Assembly: GCF_012927325.1 (NCBI RefSeq)
Contig: NZ_JABBGI010000001.1
Coordinates: 1 to 64,000 of the forward strand
From: Chryseobacterium antibioticum
Lineage (GTDB): Bacteria; Bacteroidota; Bacteroidia; Flavobacteriales; Weeksellaceae
DNA length: 64,000 bases
Direction: 5' to 3'
Below are positions 16,491-26,266 of this stretch, one piece after another. The notes beneath the pieces are model-generated. The model ran no database searches and was not told the origin of the DNA. It saw only the letters and a list, made by a program, of their open reading frames with translations. The first letter of the stretch is position 1; every line of letters starts with the position of its first letter. The translations under genes were made by a program, and so were the position numbers.

Positions 16491-17608
16491 TACAATTTGA
16501 TTTTTAAAATAGTCTGATAATTGTTGTCTTCTGCAGGTTGGGATATAAAAGTAAATCTGCCTGCATAATTTTTCTCTAAAATATGAATGACGGCTTCATT
16601 TCCCAAGCCACTGTCATTCATATTCCCAACAAGATTCTTTTTCTTCGACACAGAATTTCTGATCTCAAATAAAAGATCCTGCTCTTGTATTTTATAACTG
16701 ATATGGATGTAACTCTCTGCTTCTATCCCCACCGCAGAATGCTTCAGGGCATTTTCAAATAAAGTGAGACATACAGAAGGGGGAACATCAATTAATTCCA
16801 GGGTTTCCTCATCCTGAATATCAAAAGTGATATCCAGCACATTATTATACTTCAGCTGGTACAGTCCTGCCAGAGATTTGATGGAAGAAAATTCCTGAGC
16901 CATGCTGATCTTCTCCTTATGGGTATCATAAATCACATACTGAAGCAGTTTACTAAGCTGTAATATAGACTCTGATGTATTTTCTGATGGCTGAAAGCTT
17001 TTGGAATAAATATTATTAAGGGTATTCAGCAAAAAATGAGGATTCATTTTAGATTTCAAAAGATCCAGATACAGCTGGTCCTTTTCTTCACCCAAATCTT
17101 TAAAATCTTGTTCGATAAGAAATTTGTCCTTGGTAATTCCTAAAAACGAAGCAACAAGTATTACAATTCCCTGCGCTGTATACACATTGTACAGAAATTT
17201 GGTATTGGAAAGCGTTTCATTAAAATGCATATTAAAAACTGCCGGCTCGAGTAAAATTCTGAAAAGACTCGAGAACAAAAAGCTGATGAGTGCATAGAGA
17301 ATGAACTCAGGATATTTATTGGAAAGGTAAAACTCCGGAACCAGATAAAAATAGACGAGACTGTAAATTCCAACATTAAAAATAATGACAGATAAAACAC
17401 TCCAGATGAGTTCCGGAACATCCAAAAAGTAGTTTTCGGTAAAAAAAGTGATGATAAAGAAGATCAAAAAGAAGAAAATATGCTGGAACTTCAATAAAAG
17501 TCCCCAGTGGTATTCCATCAGTCTTTTCAAAACCTTTGCATTAAACAAAACCCTGAAAACCAACAATATAAATATAATATTTATAATTAAAAACATCAAA
17601 AAATCCAA
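16490..17608 (-). CDS. LytS-like sensor histidine kinase (His_kinase family)
   Basis: 372 residues. Four or more membrane helices at about 4-22, 42-58, 66-90, 102-120 and 140-158 form the sensor part. The catalytic part is the His_kinase/HATPase_c type of the LytS group: phospho-acceptor H191 in KMNPHFLLNTLNNI, then an ATPase domain with LFENALKHS (N box) and GLGN. There is no separate periplasmic domain, so it likely senses a membrane or small-molecule signal. It forms an operon with the LytTR regulator and is divergent from the DUF2490 gene, 138 bases away. Confidence 0.92.
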   Translation of the reverse strand: MDFLMFLIINIIFILLVFRVLFNAKVLKRLMEYHWGLLLKFQHIFFFLIFFIITFFTENYFLDVPELIWSVLSVIIFNVGIYSLVYFYLVPEFYLSNKYPEFILYALISFLFSSLFRILLEPAVFNMHFNETLSNTKFLYNVYTAQGIVILVASFLGITKDKFLIEQDFKDLGEEKDQLYLDLLKSKMNPHFLLNTLNNIYSKSFQPSENTSESILQLSKLLQYVIYDTHKEKISMAQEFSSIKSLAGLYQLKYNNVLDITFDIQDEETLELIDVPPSVCLTLFENALKHSAVGIEAESYIHISYKIQEQDLLFEIRNSVSKKKNLVGNMNDSGLGNEAVIHILEKNYAGRFTFISQPAEDNNYQTILKIKL

Positions 17609-17710
17609 ATTTCAATCTTTCAAATATACCATCTTTTTCATCCCATCCTGCAGTTCACTGATAAAAACTGTCATTGATTGAAAAATAAATCCGCGGCTGG
17701 TTCTTATAAA

Positions 17711-17718
17711 TATATTTG
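17711..17718 (+). promoter_or_regulatory. -7 promoter box of the DUF2490/transporter operon
   Basis: TATATTTG lies 28 bases before the ATG at 17747 in the region shared with the divergent kinase gene. Upstream, GTTCACTGAT (17653-17662) and TGTCATTGAT (17669-17678) are similar direct words that a LytTR regulator might bind, but their spacing is not the usual one. Confidence 0.5.
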
Positions 17719-17746
17719 AAACATCAGGATATTAACTCAATATTAC

Positions 17747-18442
17747 ATGAAAATTAAATTCACATTAACCACCATTTTACTGCTGACAATAATCTGTCAG
17801 GCAAACGCACAAAGCCGTGACAAGTACAATATGTGGTTCCAGTATCTCATGTCTGCAAAACTGACAGATAAGAGTACACTAACCGCTCTTTCGCAGTATC
17901 GTTCTTTTGATCTCGCGTATGACACAAGACTTTTTCTGGTATCCGCCTATCTGGATTATGAAGTAGCCAATGATGTGAAACCCGCCGCCGGATTCATGTT
18001 CCTGGTATTGGATTCTTATAAATCTGACAATTCAAAAAAAGAACGGTATGAAAAGAGACCTTTCCAACAGGTGACTTTAGGAGGTAATATCGGAAGAACT
18101 TCCGTGTCACACCGTTTCCGTGTGGAAGAACGTTTTATAAGCAACCCCGATGAGTTTATCGTGAGGCTGCGATACCTTATTTCCCTTAGAATTCCTTTTA
18201 ACAGAGCGGGAGAAAAAGAAAAACTATACGGCATTCTGAAAAATGAATTAAGAATGAACTTGGTGAAAGAAGATCCGTTTGACAGCAACCGATTAACAGC
18301 AGGGCTTGGAATTAAAGTGGGGAAAAACTCAGCGATCGAAGTCGCTTTTATCAATCAGCTGGAAACCAAATCTACAAGCAACTACGCCTATATTGGCTAC
18401 AGAAACAGTTTCGACTGGAGAAAGAAAAACAAAAATAAATAA
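17747..18442 (+). CDS. DUF2490 outer-membrane beta-barrel protein
   Basis: 231 residues with a signal peptide cut after NAQ (about residue 22). The mature protein alternates hydrophobic and polar residues as a beta-barrel does, with the DUF2490 features MWFQYLMSAKL at the start, HRFRVEERFI in the middle (R-x-R-x-E-E-R) and a strongly aromatic end. DUF2490 proteins are thought to be outer-membrane proteins of unknown cargo. It lies 18 bases before the CitMHS gene, so it may form an outer-membrane route for carboxylates. This is inference from position. Confidence 0.82.
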   Translation: MKIKFTLTTILLLTIICQANAQSRDKYNMWFQYLMSAKLTDKSTLTALSQYRSFDLAYDTRLFLVSAYLDYEVANDVKPAAGFMFLVLDSYKSDNSKKERYEKRPFQQVTLGGNIGRTSVSHRFRVEERFISNPDEFIVRLRYLISLRIPFNRAGEKEKLYGILKNELRMNLVKEDPFDSNRLTAGLGIKVGKNSAIEVAFINQLETKSTSNYAYIGYRNSFDWRKKNKNK

Positions 18443-18460
18443 CTATAAATCAAATCATCT

Positions 18461-19747
18461 ATGCTTACATTCCTTGGATTTCTCATGATTCTGATCTTCA
18501 TGGTTCTGATCATGAATAAAAAATTGACTCCGCTTACGGCTTTGGTCATCGTACCGGTAACCGTAGCTCTTTTTGCGGGTTTTGGTCCTGAACTTGGTGA
18601 AATGATGAAAAACGGAGTCAAAGAAATAGCTCTCACCGGCGTTATGCTGATCTTTGCCATCTTATATTTCAGTTTAATGATCGACACGGGACTTTTTGAG
18701 CCTTTAGTGAATATCATTTTAAAAGCAGTTGGGGACAATCCCATCAAAACAACGATAGGAACCGCGATTCTTACGGCTTTGGTTTCACTGGATGGCGACG
18801 GTTCCTCCACTTATTTAATTGTGGTGGCCGCCATGCTCCCTCTATATAAAAGACAGGGCATGAATCCACTGATTCTTACGTGTATCATCATGCTTGCCGG
18901 ACAGATTATGAATATTCTTCCCTGGGGAGGCCCTACAGCAAGGGTAATGAGTTCTCTGAAACTGGGGCATACCGAAATTTTTGTCCCTATGATCCCGATT
19001 ATGGCTATAGGAATTGGCTGGGTAATATTCGTTGCCTATATTTTAGGAAGAAGAGAAAAAATAAGAATCGCCAAACATGGAAAATATACCAAGTATAACA
19101 CCAACGATATCATCGGTGAAGTAGATCTTAAGCTTAGACGTCCGAAACTGATCCTGATCAATCTCGCTCTTACAGTCGCACTTCTGGTTGTGATGATCCT
19201 GGATATTGTTCCATTGGGAATTGCTTTTATGATCGCTTTTTGTATCGCTTCCATTATCAATTATCCCAAATTAAAAGATCAGCAGAAAATTATTTCCAAG
19301 CACGCAGGTAATGCTTTATCAGTGGCTGGAATGATCTTCGGGGCCGGAATTTTCACCGGAATTCTGAATGGTTCCGGCATTATGCAGGCCATGGGAAACA
19401 GTATGATAGAAATAGTCCCTAAAAGCTGGGGTGGATACATGAATATCGTTACCGCTGTATTCAGTATTCCTCTTACCTTCTTCCTTTCCAATGATGCTTA
19501 CTATTTTGGAATCTTACCTATTATTGTGGCTACAGGGCATCAGCTGGGAATCTCACCGGAAATCCTTGGAAGAGCAAGTCTTATTGGGCAGGGTTCCCAT
19601 CTTTTGAGTCCATTGGTTCCATCAACCTATTTATTAGTATCATTAGCAGGAGTGGAGTTTTCGGACCATTTGAAATATACTTTAAAATGGGCGTTGGGAT
19701 CTTCTGTCGTAATGTTAATCGCAGCGTTGATTCTTGGAGTTATATAA
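18461..19747 (+). CDS. CitMHS family citrate-metal symporter
   Basis: 428 residues, about 12 membrane helices. It fits the CitMHS family (CitM/CitH type) that takes up citrate complexed with Mg or Ca together with protons. Features include the short N-terminal helix MLTFLGFLMILIFMVLI, the loop VSLDGDGSSTYLIVVAAML, ILPWGGPTARV and the C-terminal LIGQGSHLLSPLVPSTYLL. It is the second gene after the DUF2490 gene and is followed by a dicarboxylate transporter gene. The two-component pair upstream probably controls them in response to carboxylates. Confidence 0.9.
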   Translation: MLTFLGFLMILIFMVLIMNKKLTPLTALVIVPVTVALFAGFGPELGEMMKNGVKEIALTGVMLIFAILYFSLMIDTGLFEPLVNIILKAVGDNPIKTTIGTAILTALVSLDGDGSSTYLIVVAAMLPLYKRQGMNPLILTCIIMLAGQIMNILPWGGPTARVMSSLKLGHTEIFVPMIPIMAIGIGWVIFVAYILGRREKIRIAKHGKYTKYNTNDIIGEVDLKLRRPKLILINLALTVALLVVMILDIVPLGIAFMIAFCIASIINYPKLKDQQKIISKHAGNALSVAGMIFGAGIFTGILNGSGIMQAMGNSMIEIVPKSWGGYMNIVTAVFSIPLTFFLSNDAYYFGILPIIVATGHQLGISPEILGRASLIGQGSHLLSPLVPSTYLLVSLAGVEFSDHLKYTLKWALGSSVVMLIAALILGVI

Positions 19748-19824
19748 ATTATTATTATATTTCAGGGGTGTAAAAACCTCCCGGTATTTCGTTATGATGT
19801 ATACGGACAGCATATTTTTTTCAG

Positions 19825-21042
19825 ATGAACCTTTTTGAAACCAAGAAAACATTCACGGGAAGATATTTAAAAAATCTCACCTTATATGTATTTGCCGCAA
19901 TTCTCGGTGGAGTACTCACGGGATATTATGCACCTGAGGCAAGTATTCAGCTGGGAATTGTGAGCCGCTATTTTTTCATGGTTCTGGAAATACTCATCCT
20001 TCCGATTATTTTCATGGCGATCATGTACGGAATCTGCCAGCTATCAGGAATCAGGAATGCCAGCAGCATTGTTTGGAAGACTATTCTTTATTTTCTGATC
20101 ATCACTTCTGTGGCTATTATTTTAGGGTTTATTTTCGGTTTTGCTGTAAAACCCGGTGCCGATACCGGAATTGATACCGCGAGGATCAGTAAAACGCTTC
20201 CCAAAACATTTGAAATCAATGACAGCAGTTTATCTGGTAGTCTGTATCTCAACAGGCACGGCATTTTTCTTATCGTTTCCATTGTCGCCGGGATTTTCAT
20301 GAATCTTTCCAGTGCAAGAGAAAAATTCCTGAATCTCTTGGACCGGGGCCTCAAGGTTTTTTATACAGTGATCAAATACCTCTACCTCATTCTTCCTGTT
20401 ATTATTTTCTGTAATATCGCTTATGGAGTTGCAGTATATGGCATCAATACGCTTCTGCCCCTCAGTAAAGTTGTTGCCACGGTTTATCTCGCTGACATAG
20501 TTTTTATCTTTGGTATATTGGGAATCGTCTCTTATCTATTTAAAATCCGTCTGTGGAAATTTTTGCTTGATTTAAAGGAGGAAATTATTCTGGTGGTTAC
20601 CACATCCTCTTCCAAGACAGCTTTTCCGCTGATCTTTGAAAAAATGGAATCGGAAGGCTACAGCAGAAAGATTTTAAGGTTTGTCATTCCTTTAGGCTAT
20701 AATTTCAATCTTTCCGGCGCATGCATTTATATTTCTGTGACATGCTGCTTTCTCATTCAGTTTTATAACATTTCATTAACGGTCAGTGATTATCTCTGGC
20801 TTTTCGTGATTATTTCTGTGACCTCAAAAACGGCATCAGGCGTTCCTGGATCTGGATTTCTTGCCCTTATTTTTACGTTGAACAGGTTTGGAAAAATTCC
20901 TTTAACGGATATTGCCCTTCTTTACAGCGTAGACCGTTTTATGAACGAGGCGAGATCTGTGACCAACTTTATCAGCATTGCTATTTCCGGGGCGGTGATT
21001 TCAAAGATCAATCAGTCTTCAAAAAATAATGACCTAAAGTGA
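19825..21042 (+). CDS. dicarboxylate/amino acid:cation symporter (DAACS family)
   Basis: 405 residues with eight membrane helices and two re-entrant loops typical of GltP/DctA-like sodium or proton symporters. The first re-entrant serine-rich loop is TTSSSKTAFPL, the NMDGT-like motif is NFNLSGACIY (a weaker version, NxSG), and the second loop is TSKTASGVPGSGF. It likely carries succinate, fumarate, malate or glutamate. Changes in the substrate motif make a shifted specificity possible. 77 bases separate it from citMHS, so it may be the third gene of the same operon. Confidence 0.88.
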   Translation: MNLFETKKTFTGRYLKNLTLYVFAAILGGVLTGYYAPEASIQLGIVSRYFFMVLEILILPIIFMAIMYGICQLSGIRNASSIVWKTILYFLIITSVAIILGFIFGFAVKPGADTGIDTARISKTLPKTFEINDSSLSGSLYLNRHGIFLIVSIVAGIFMNLSSAREKFLNLLDRGLKVFYTVIKYLYLILPVIIFCNIAYGVAVYGINTLLPLSKVVATVYLADIVFIFGILGIVSYLFKIRLWKFLLDLKEEIILVVTTSSSKTAFPLIFEKMESEGYSRKILRFVIPLGYNFNLSGACIYISVTCCFLIQFYNISLTVSDYLWLFVIISVTSKTASGVPGSGFLALIFTLNRFGKIPLTDIALLYSVDRFMNEARSVTNFISIAISGAVISKINQSSKNNDLK

Positions 21043-21080
21043 TATCTATTAAATCCATAAATTTGAGGTCAAAATAATTA

Positions 21081-21566
21081 ATGATCATGAAAAAGATTAT
21101 AAGTACATTTTTACTTACCTCTGCAATACTATTGAATGCCCAAGAGAAGCCAACACATCCTGAATTGACTGCAAACACAAAAAGAATAGATTTAAAACTT
21201 CCAAAAATCGAAAATGAAAAAAATTATAAAGTAGAAGTTCGTTTTGGATTAGAAGTTAATGTTTCAGAATGTGAAGATCCTCAATATTTTACTTTTAGCT
21301 TGCAAAATTTAAAATATGAAAATGGATCGCCTAGCTCTAGGAATGGATATTATTCAGTTGCAGAGGATACACCCGTAGAAATCTTTGACGTATATAACAA
21401 AGATAACTGTGGTAAAAAAGAAAAAACAGTAAAAAAGATTGTAAGCTCTCAAAAAATTTCTATGGATTATAATGGAGATTTTACCACAACTTTTTTTATC
21501 CCGAAAAATTGGACTGTCGAATACAGATTATGGAAAATTGATGGGGAATTCAAGACAGCTAAATAA
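21081..21566 (+). CDS. ecotin-like serine protease inhibitor
   Basis: 161 residues with a signal peptide (cleavage near LNAQ, residue 21). The mature part aligns along its length with ecotin: KRIDLKLPK...KVEVRFGLEVNV with C64, then C110 followed by GKKEK, and the C-terminal WTVEYRLWK, matching the VKYRVWK end of ecotin. C64 and C110 correspond to the disulfide that props the reactive loop. The loop between TPV (97-99) and C110 is about five residues longer than in E. coli. Ecotin blocks trypsin-fold proteases in the periplasm. Alternative start at 21087 changes nothing. Confidence 0.8.
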   Translation: MIMKKIISTFLLTSAILLNAQEKPTHPELTANTKRIDLKLPKIENEKNYKVEVRFGLEVNVSECEDPQYFTFSLQNLKYENGSPSSRNGYYSVAEDTPVEIFDVYNKDNCGKKEKTVKKIVSSQKISMDYNGDFTTTFFIPKNWTVEYRLWKIDGEFKTAK

Positions 21567-21665
21567 AATTACATGTGGAATGTTTTCAATAGAACAGGAA
21601 ATATCTCAATCAAATCTTAAAGAAAACCAATAAATGTAACATTCTGAGAACCCAATCTACTTATC

Positions 21666-22397
21666 ATGATAAAAACCATGAAACCATTTCTTGTTCTTTT
21701 ATTGGTAAGCAGCATTAATTTATTTTCACAAAAACTGCTCACCCCAGCCAACAGCACTATTGATCCTAAACTAATCAAAGATGAAACATCGGAAGCTGTT
21801 TGGTACGCAGAAAATGCAGGCACAAAAATAGAGATTGGAAGCATTATTACAGAACTCAAAAAATTAAACAAAACCGATCTGCTCATCAAAACTACTGTAA
21901 AGCTGAAACAGGCACCGGATGCTAAGTGGACAGATTCTACCATTGTAAAAACTGCTAATTTCCAGCCCGTCTATCATTCGTCTTTTAATATGATGAGAGA
22001 TATGGTTCTAAAATCGGGTAAGACTAAAATAACAGGGTATTATCTTGACAAAAAATCACAGAAAAAAGACCATATCGAAATGGATGCTGCAGATTATTTT
22101 GACAGCAGCAGCTATCCTATGCTCATCAGGTTTTCTCCCCTGAAAGAAAATTATACTACAGACCTCTCTATTTTCGATTATAATCCGGATGCTAAGAAAG
22201 GACTCATCAAAGCCTATATACTGGATGTAAAGAAAACAGATTACAGCGGAAAAAAAGTATGGGCCGTAAAAACAACCGACGATATCAGAGACAAGACAAC
22301 GATTGTTACGTATTACATCGATACAGAAACCCGAAAGATCCTGAAACAGGATATGGACCTCGGTGGTAAAAAAATGACACTGGAAACCATTCAATAA
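21666..22397 (+). CDS. secreted protein of unknown function (DUF3108-like)
   Basis: 243 residues with a signal peptide ending near NLFSQ (residue 22); the ATG at 21678 would also work. The mature domain has repeated beta strands of the form W-x-x-D-S-T and ends IDTETRKILKQDMDLGGKKM, which resembles the C-terminal half of DUF3108 or lipoprotein-localisation-type beta-sheet proteins. No catalytic motif is seen. It is transcribed alone and ends at a good terminator. Function cannot be stated. Confidence 0.7.
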   Translation: MIKTMKPFLVLLLVSSINLFSQKLLTPANSTIDPKLIKDETSEAVWYAENAGTKIEIGSIITELKKLNKTDLLIKTTVKLKQAPDAKWTDSTIVKTANFQPVYHSSFNMMRDMVLKSGKTKITGYYLDKKSQKKDHIEMDAADYFDSSSYPMLIRFSPLKENYTTDLSIFDYNPDAKKGLIKAYILDVKKTDYSGKKVWAVKTTDDIRDKTTIVTYYIDTETRKILKQDMDLGGKKMTLETIQ

Positions 22398-22406
22398 TGA
22401 ATCTGC

Positions 22407-22438
22407 AAAGTTTACCGTAATGGTAAACTTTTTCTTTT
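22407..22438 (+). terminator. rho-independent terminator
   Basis: AAAGTTTACC (22407-22416) and GGTAAACTTT (22422-22431) form a perfect 10-bp stem with a GTAAT loop, followed by TTCTTTTT. Confidence 0.85.
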
Positions 22439-22611
22439 TAATGTTCAAAATTAATAATAACCCATTACTACGACCTTTCTACAATACAGCATTTAAAATA
22501 CTGATTATCAAAATACAAACTCCACAAATAAATCTACAAATAGTGTATAATATGATTCTGATTTTTTTTATCTTTGACATACACTATCACATCAAATCGT
22601 CAAAATCCTGA

Positions 22612-22640
22612 TTGACATTAAATGTTCAGGCACGTACAAT
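22612..22640 (+). promoter_or_regulatory. TTGACA-17-TACAAT promoter-like pair before the GG-leader peptide
   Basis: TTGACA (22612-22617) and TACAAT (22635-22640) are separated by exactly 17 bases and lie 16 bases upstream of the peptide ATG. This is the E. coli-like sigma-70 pattern, not the usual Bacteroidota TTG/TAnnTTTG pattern. It may be chance in AT-rich DNA. Confidence 0.35.
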
Positions 22641-22656
22641 AAACAAAATATTACCT

Positions 22657-22791
22657 ATGAAAAATGCTAAATCATTAAGCAGAGACGCCCAAAAATCCAT
22701 TATGGGAGGAGCGGCGAGATTGGTCTGTTGCGAACGCGACGATCAGGGAAAATGTACTTTATGGATCGGGCCGGGACAGCACTGCCCATAA
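22657..22791 (+). CDS. GG-leader bacteriocin-like peptide, 44 residues
   Basis: A short gene below ordinary ORF limits. It starts MKNAKSLSRDAQKSIMGG, a double-glycine leader of the Chryseobacterium 'bacteriocin-like' family (MKNxKxLSRxxxKxIxGG). Cleavage after GG would free a 26-residue core with four cysteines: C-C near its start, one central and one three residues from its end (PGQHCP). Such leaders are normally cut by a C39 peptidase/ABC exporter during export. No such exporter is beside it, so it must depend on one elsewhere or be an orphan. It has its own promoter-like sequence and terminator. Antimicrobial or signalling function is inference. Confidence 0.8.
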   Translation: MKNAKSLSRDAQKSIMGGAARLVCCERDDQGKCTLWIGPGQHCP

Positions 22792-22818
22792 TTCAACGAA
22801 TCATTAGAGTTCAATACA

Positions 22819-22846
22819 AAAGCCGGAAGTTTCCGGCTTTATTTTT
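22819..22846 (+). terminator. rho-independent terminator
   Basis: AAAGCCGGAA and TTCCGGCTTT surround a GT loop (effective loop somewhat larger), followed by ATTTTTTC. It isolates the GG-leader peptide from groES. Confidence 0.85.
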
Positions 22847-22965
22847 TCATTTTTCTGCCAAATTTTCACACTGGGAATCAAAATTCTGCCATTTCATCCA
22901 TCAGGGCCTCATGGCATACATTTAGAGATTTATAATGGAGAATTAATAAAAAAATAAAATATATT

Positions 22966-23244
22966 ATGTCAGTAAACTTTAAACCATTAGCAGACAGAGT
23001 TCTTATCGAGCCTATCGCTGCAGAAACTAAAACAGCTTCAGGTATTATTATTCCGGACACTGCGAAGGAAAAGCCGCAGGAAGGTACTGTAGTAGCAGTA
23101 GGTCCAGGTAAAAAAGATGAGCCTACAACTGTTCAGGTAGGTGACAAAGTTCTTTATGGAAAATATTCAGGTTCTGAATTAAAATTAGACGGAAAAGATT
23201 TCTTAATCGTTAAGGAAGGAGATCTTTTAGGAGTTATTGGATAA
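22966..23244 (+). CDS. groS: co-chaperonin GroES
   Basis: 92 residues, the 10-kDa lid of the GroEL chaperonin. The conserved start [13 protein letters not shown], the mobile loop [21 protein letters not shown] and the [18 protein letters not shown] end are all present. It is followed by groEL after 113 bases, the usual order. I see no CIRCE element upstream; TACATTTA at 22917-22924 is a near -7 box. The start at 22966 is the only in-frame choice giving the family N-terminus. Confidence 0.97.
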   Translation: MSVNFKPLADRVLIEPIAAETKTASGIIIPDTAKEKPQEGTVVAVGPGKKDEPTTVQVGDKVLYGKYSGSELKLDGKDFLIVKEGDLLGVIG

Positions 23245-23309
23245 GACTCCAGATACAAGACAGCAGATTTCAGACTTAAAACTGAATAAAAAAAATAATT
23301 TTTAAATAA

Positions 23310-24983
<1,674 letters not shown>

Positions 24984-25017
24984 TAGCGCAGCGTGTCGCT
25001 GAGACAATTTAATATAT

Positions 25018-25048
25018 AAACCGTTCTATTTTATAGGGCGGTTTTTTA
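25018..25048 (+). terminator. groEL terminator
   Basis: AAACCGTTCTA (25018-25028) pairs with TAGGGCGGTTT (25034-25044), including two T-G pairs, then a T run. Related terminators are at 26096-26125 and 38824-38853. Confidence 0.85.
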
Positions 25049-25049
25049 T

Positions 25050-25057
25050 TATATTTG
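25050..25057 (+). promoter_or_regulatory. -7 promoter box of the alpha/beta-hydrolase gene
   Basis: TATATTTG lies 17 bases before the ATG at 25075, just after the groEL terminator, so this gene has its own promoter. Confidence 0.5.
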
Positions 25058-25074
25058 ATGAGTAACTATAACAC

Positions 25075-25974
25075 ATGAAAATCAACTTTTTTTCTAACGT
25101 CTTTATTTGGCTGCTATTAATAGCTTTACCAGAAATGGTATTTTCACAATCGACCGACTTTACCATTCAGGATGTAAAGTTTGAAAGTCAGGGTATCACT
25201 CTCGCAGGCTCAATTTTACTACCTAAAAACTCCTTTGCAGCAGTTGTCATTGTTCACGGATCTGATCCGGTAAAAAGAGAAATGGACTTCGCAAAACGTC
25301 TTGCCAAAGAAGGCATTGCTGTATTGACCTATGACAAACGTGGAGTTGGAGAATCTGGTGGTGTGTATGTAGGGCCATCTGTTGGCACGAATAATATCGA
25401 CACTGTTAATCTTAATTTATTGGCTCACGATGCCAATGCAGCAGTAAAAACATTTCGAACCTATCTGAAAGATAAAAAAATACCCATTGGATTAGTCGGG
25501 TTTAGCCAGGCAGGATGGATCATCCCGATGGCGGCAAGCAAAAATCCGCAAATTAAATTTATGGTTTTATTTAGCGGGCCTACCATTACCACTCTGGAAC
25601 AACTTCGATTTCAGTTTTATACCAATGGAAACAATAGTTTTTGGGAAAATCATACAGAAGCAGATGCCATTGAACATACCAAAAATGATCCGGACAGGTA
25701 CCAATTTGCAGCGACTGACCCAAAAACCTATCTAAGCACCCTTTCAATTCCCGGGCTTTGGCTTTTTGGTGAAAAAGACATACAGATTCCGGTAAAGTTG
25801 TGTATAGAACAATTGAACACCCTTAAAGCACAAGGAAAACCTTTCGAATATATTTCTTTTCCTAAACTGGGGCACAATACTTCTTCCAGCAATGATACAG
25901 CTCCTCTTGATACTGCTGTACAATGGATACAACAAAAAGCATTGAATAGTAAAAAATCTAAATCTTCAAAATAA
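25075..25974 (+). CDS. secreted alpha/beta hydrolase
   Basis: 299 residues with a signal peptide (about 1-24, ending VFSQ). It is a serine alpha/beta hydrolase: VIVHGSDPVKRE is the oxyanion region, the nucleophile is S144 in GFSQAG, and the histidine is in KLGHNTS. It resembles the dienelactone-hydrolase/BAAT-like esterases; the substrate is unknown. The gene lies exactly between the groEL terminator and a decayed second copy of the groEL 3' end, so it appears to be the cargo of a duplication or insertion. A lysine- and serine-rich tail (SKKSKSSK) ends the protein. Confidence 0.85.
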   Translation: MKINFFSNVFIWLLLIALPEMVFSQSTDFTIQDVKFESQGITLAGSILLPKNSFAAVVIVHGSDPVKREMDFAKRLAKEGIAVLTYDKRGVGESGGVYVGPSVGTNNIDTVNLNLLAHDANAAVKTFRTYLKDKKIPIGLVGFSQAGWIIPMAASKNPQIKFMVLFSGPTITTLEQLRFQFYTNGNNSFWENHTEADAIEHTKNDPDRYQFAATDPKTYLSTLSIPGLWLFGEKDIQIPVKLCIEQLNTLKAQGKPFEYISFPKLGHNTSSSNDTAPLDTAVQWIQQKALNSKKSKSSK

Positions 25975-26000
25975 AACATCTGTTCACATGCTTAAAGCAG

Positions 26001-26127
26001 ATCACTGAAGTGAAGAGCGTTGAACCTGCTATGCCAATGTGTGTGGAATGCCAGGAATGATGTAACGGTCAGCGACCGAGGCAATTTAATATACTAACCA
26101 TTCTATTTTACAGGGCGGTTTTTTGTT
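26001..26127 (+). pseudogene. decayed duplicate of the groEL 3' end and terminator
   Basis: From ATCACTGAAGTGAAGAGCG through GAACCTGCTATGCCAATG, GTGGAATGCCAGGAATGATG and the terminator, this stretch matches 24918-25044 at most positions (my hand alignment shows about 17 differences and small gaps). A one-base loss after CCAATG shifts the GGM tail out of frame, and upstream of 26001 the match stops. It cannot encode a protein and no start is present. The terminator hairpin (about 26096-26125) has weakened. The two copies bracket the hydrolase gene as direct repeats. Confidence 0.85.
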
Positions 26128-26266
26128 TGGACTATGGTTTCCCGTAAGGAAATATTATGATAAAATTTTAATCTAGCAAAAACTAATATAAAAACAACAT
26201 TATTATACATAAATGCATAATTGCAATAACTAAATTTGGTCAACACCTACAAACTTATAAAAAACT

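Noticed and set aside
17640..17690. LytTR binding repeats before the DUF2490 gene
   Set aside because: GTTCACTGAT and TGTCATTGAT are similar but their 16-base offset does not match the usual two-turn spacing; kept only as a weak remark.
22420..22611. 63-residue ORF between the terminator and the GG-leader peptide
   Set aside because: It begins inside the terminator stem and its low-complexity sequence gives no recognisable protein.
22860..22965. Heat-shock CIRCE or other operator before groES
   Set aside because: No TTAGCACTC/GAGTGCTAA inverted repeat was found; only a weak -7-like TACATTTA is present.
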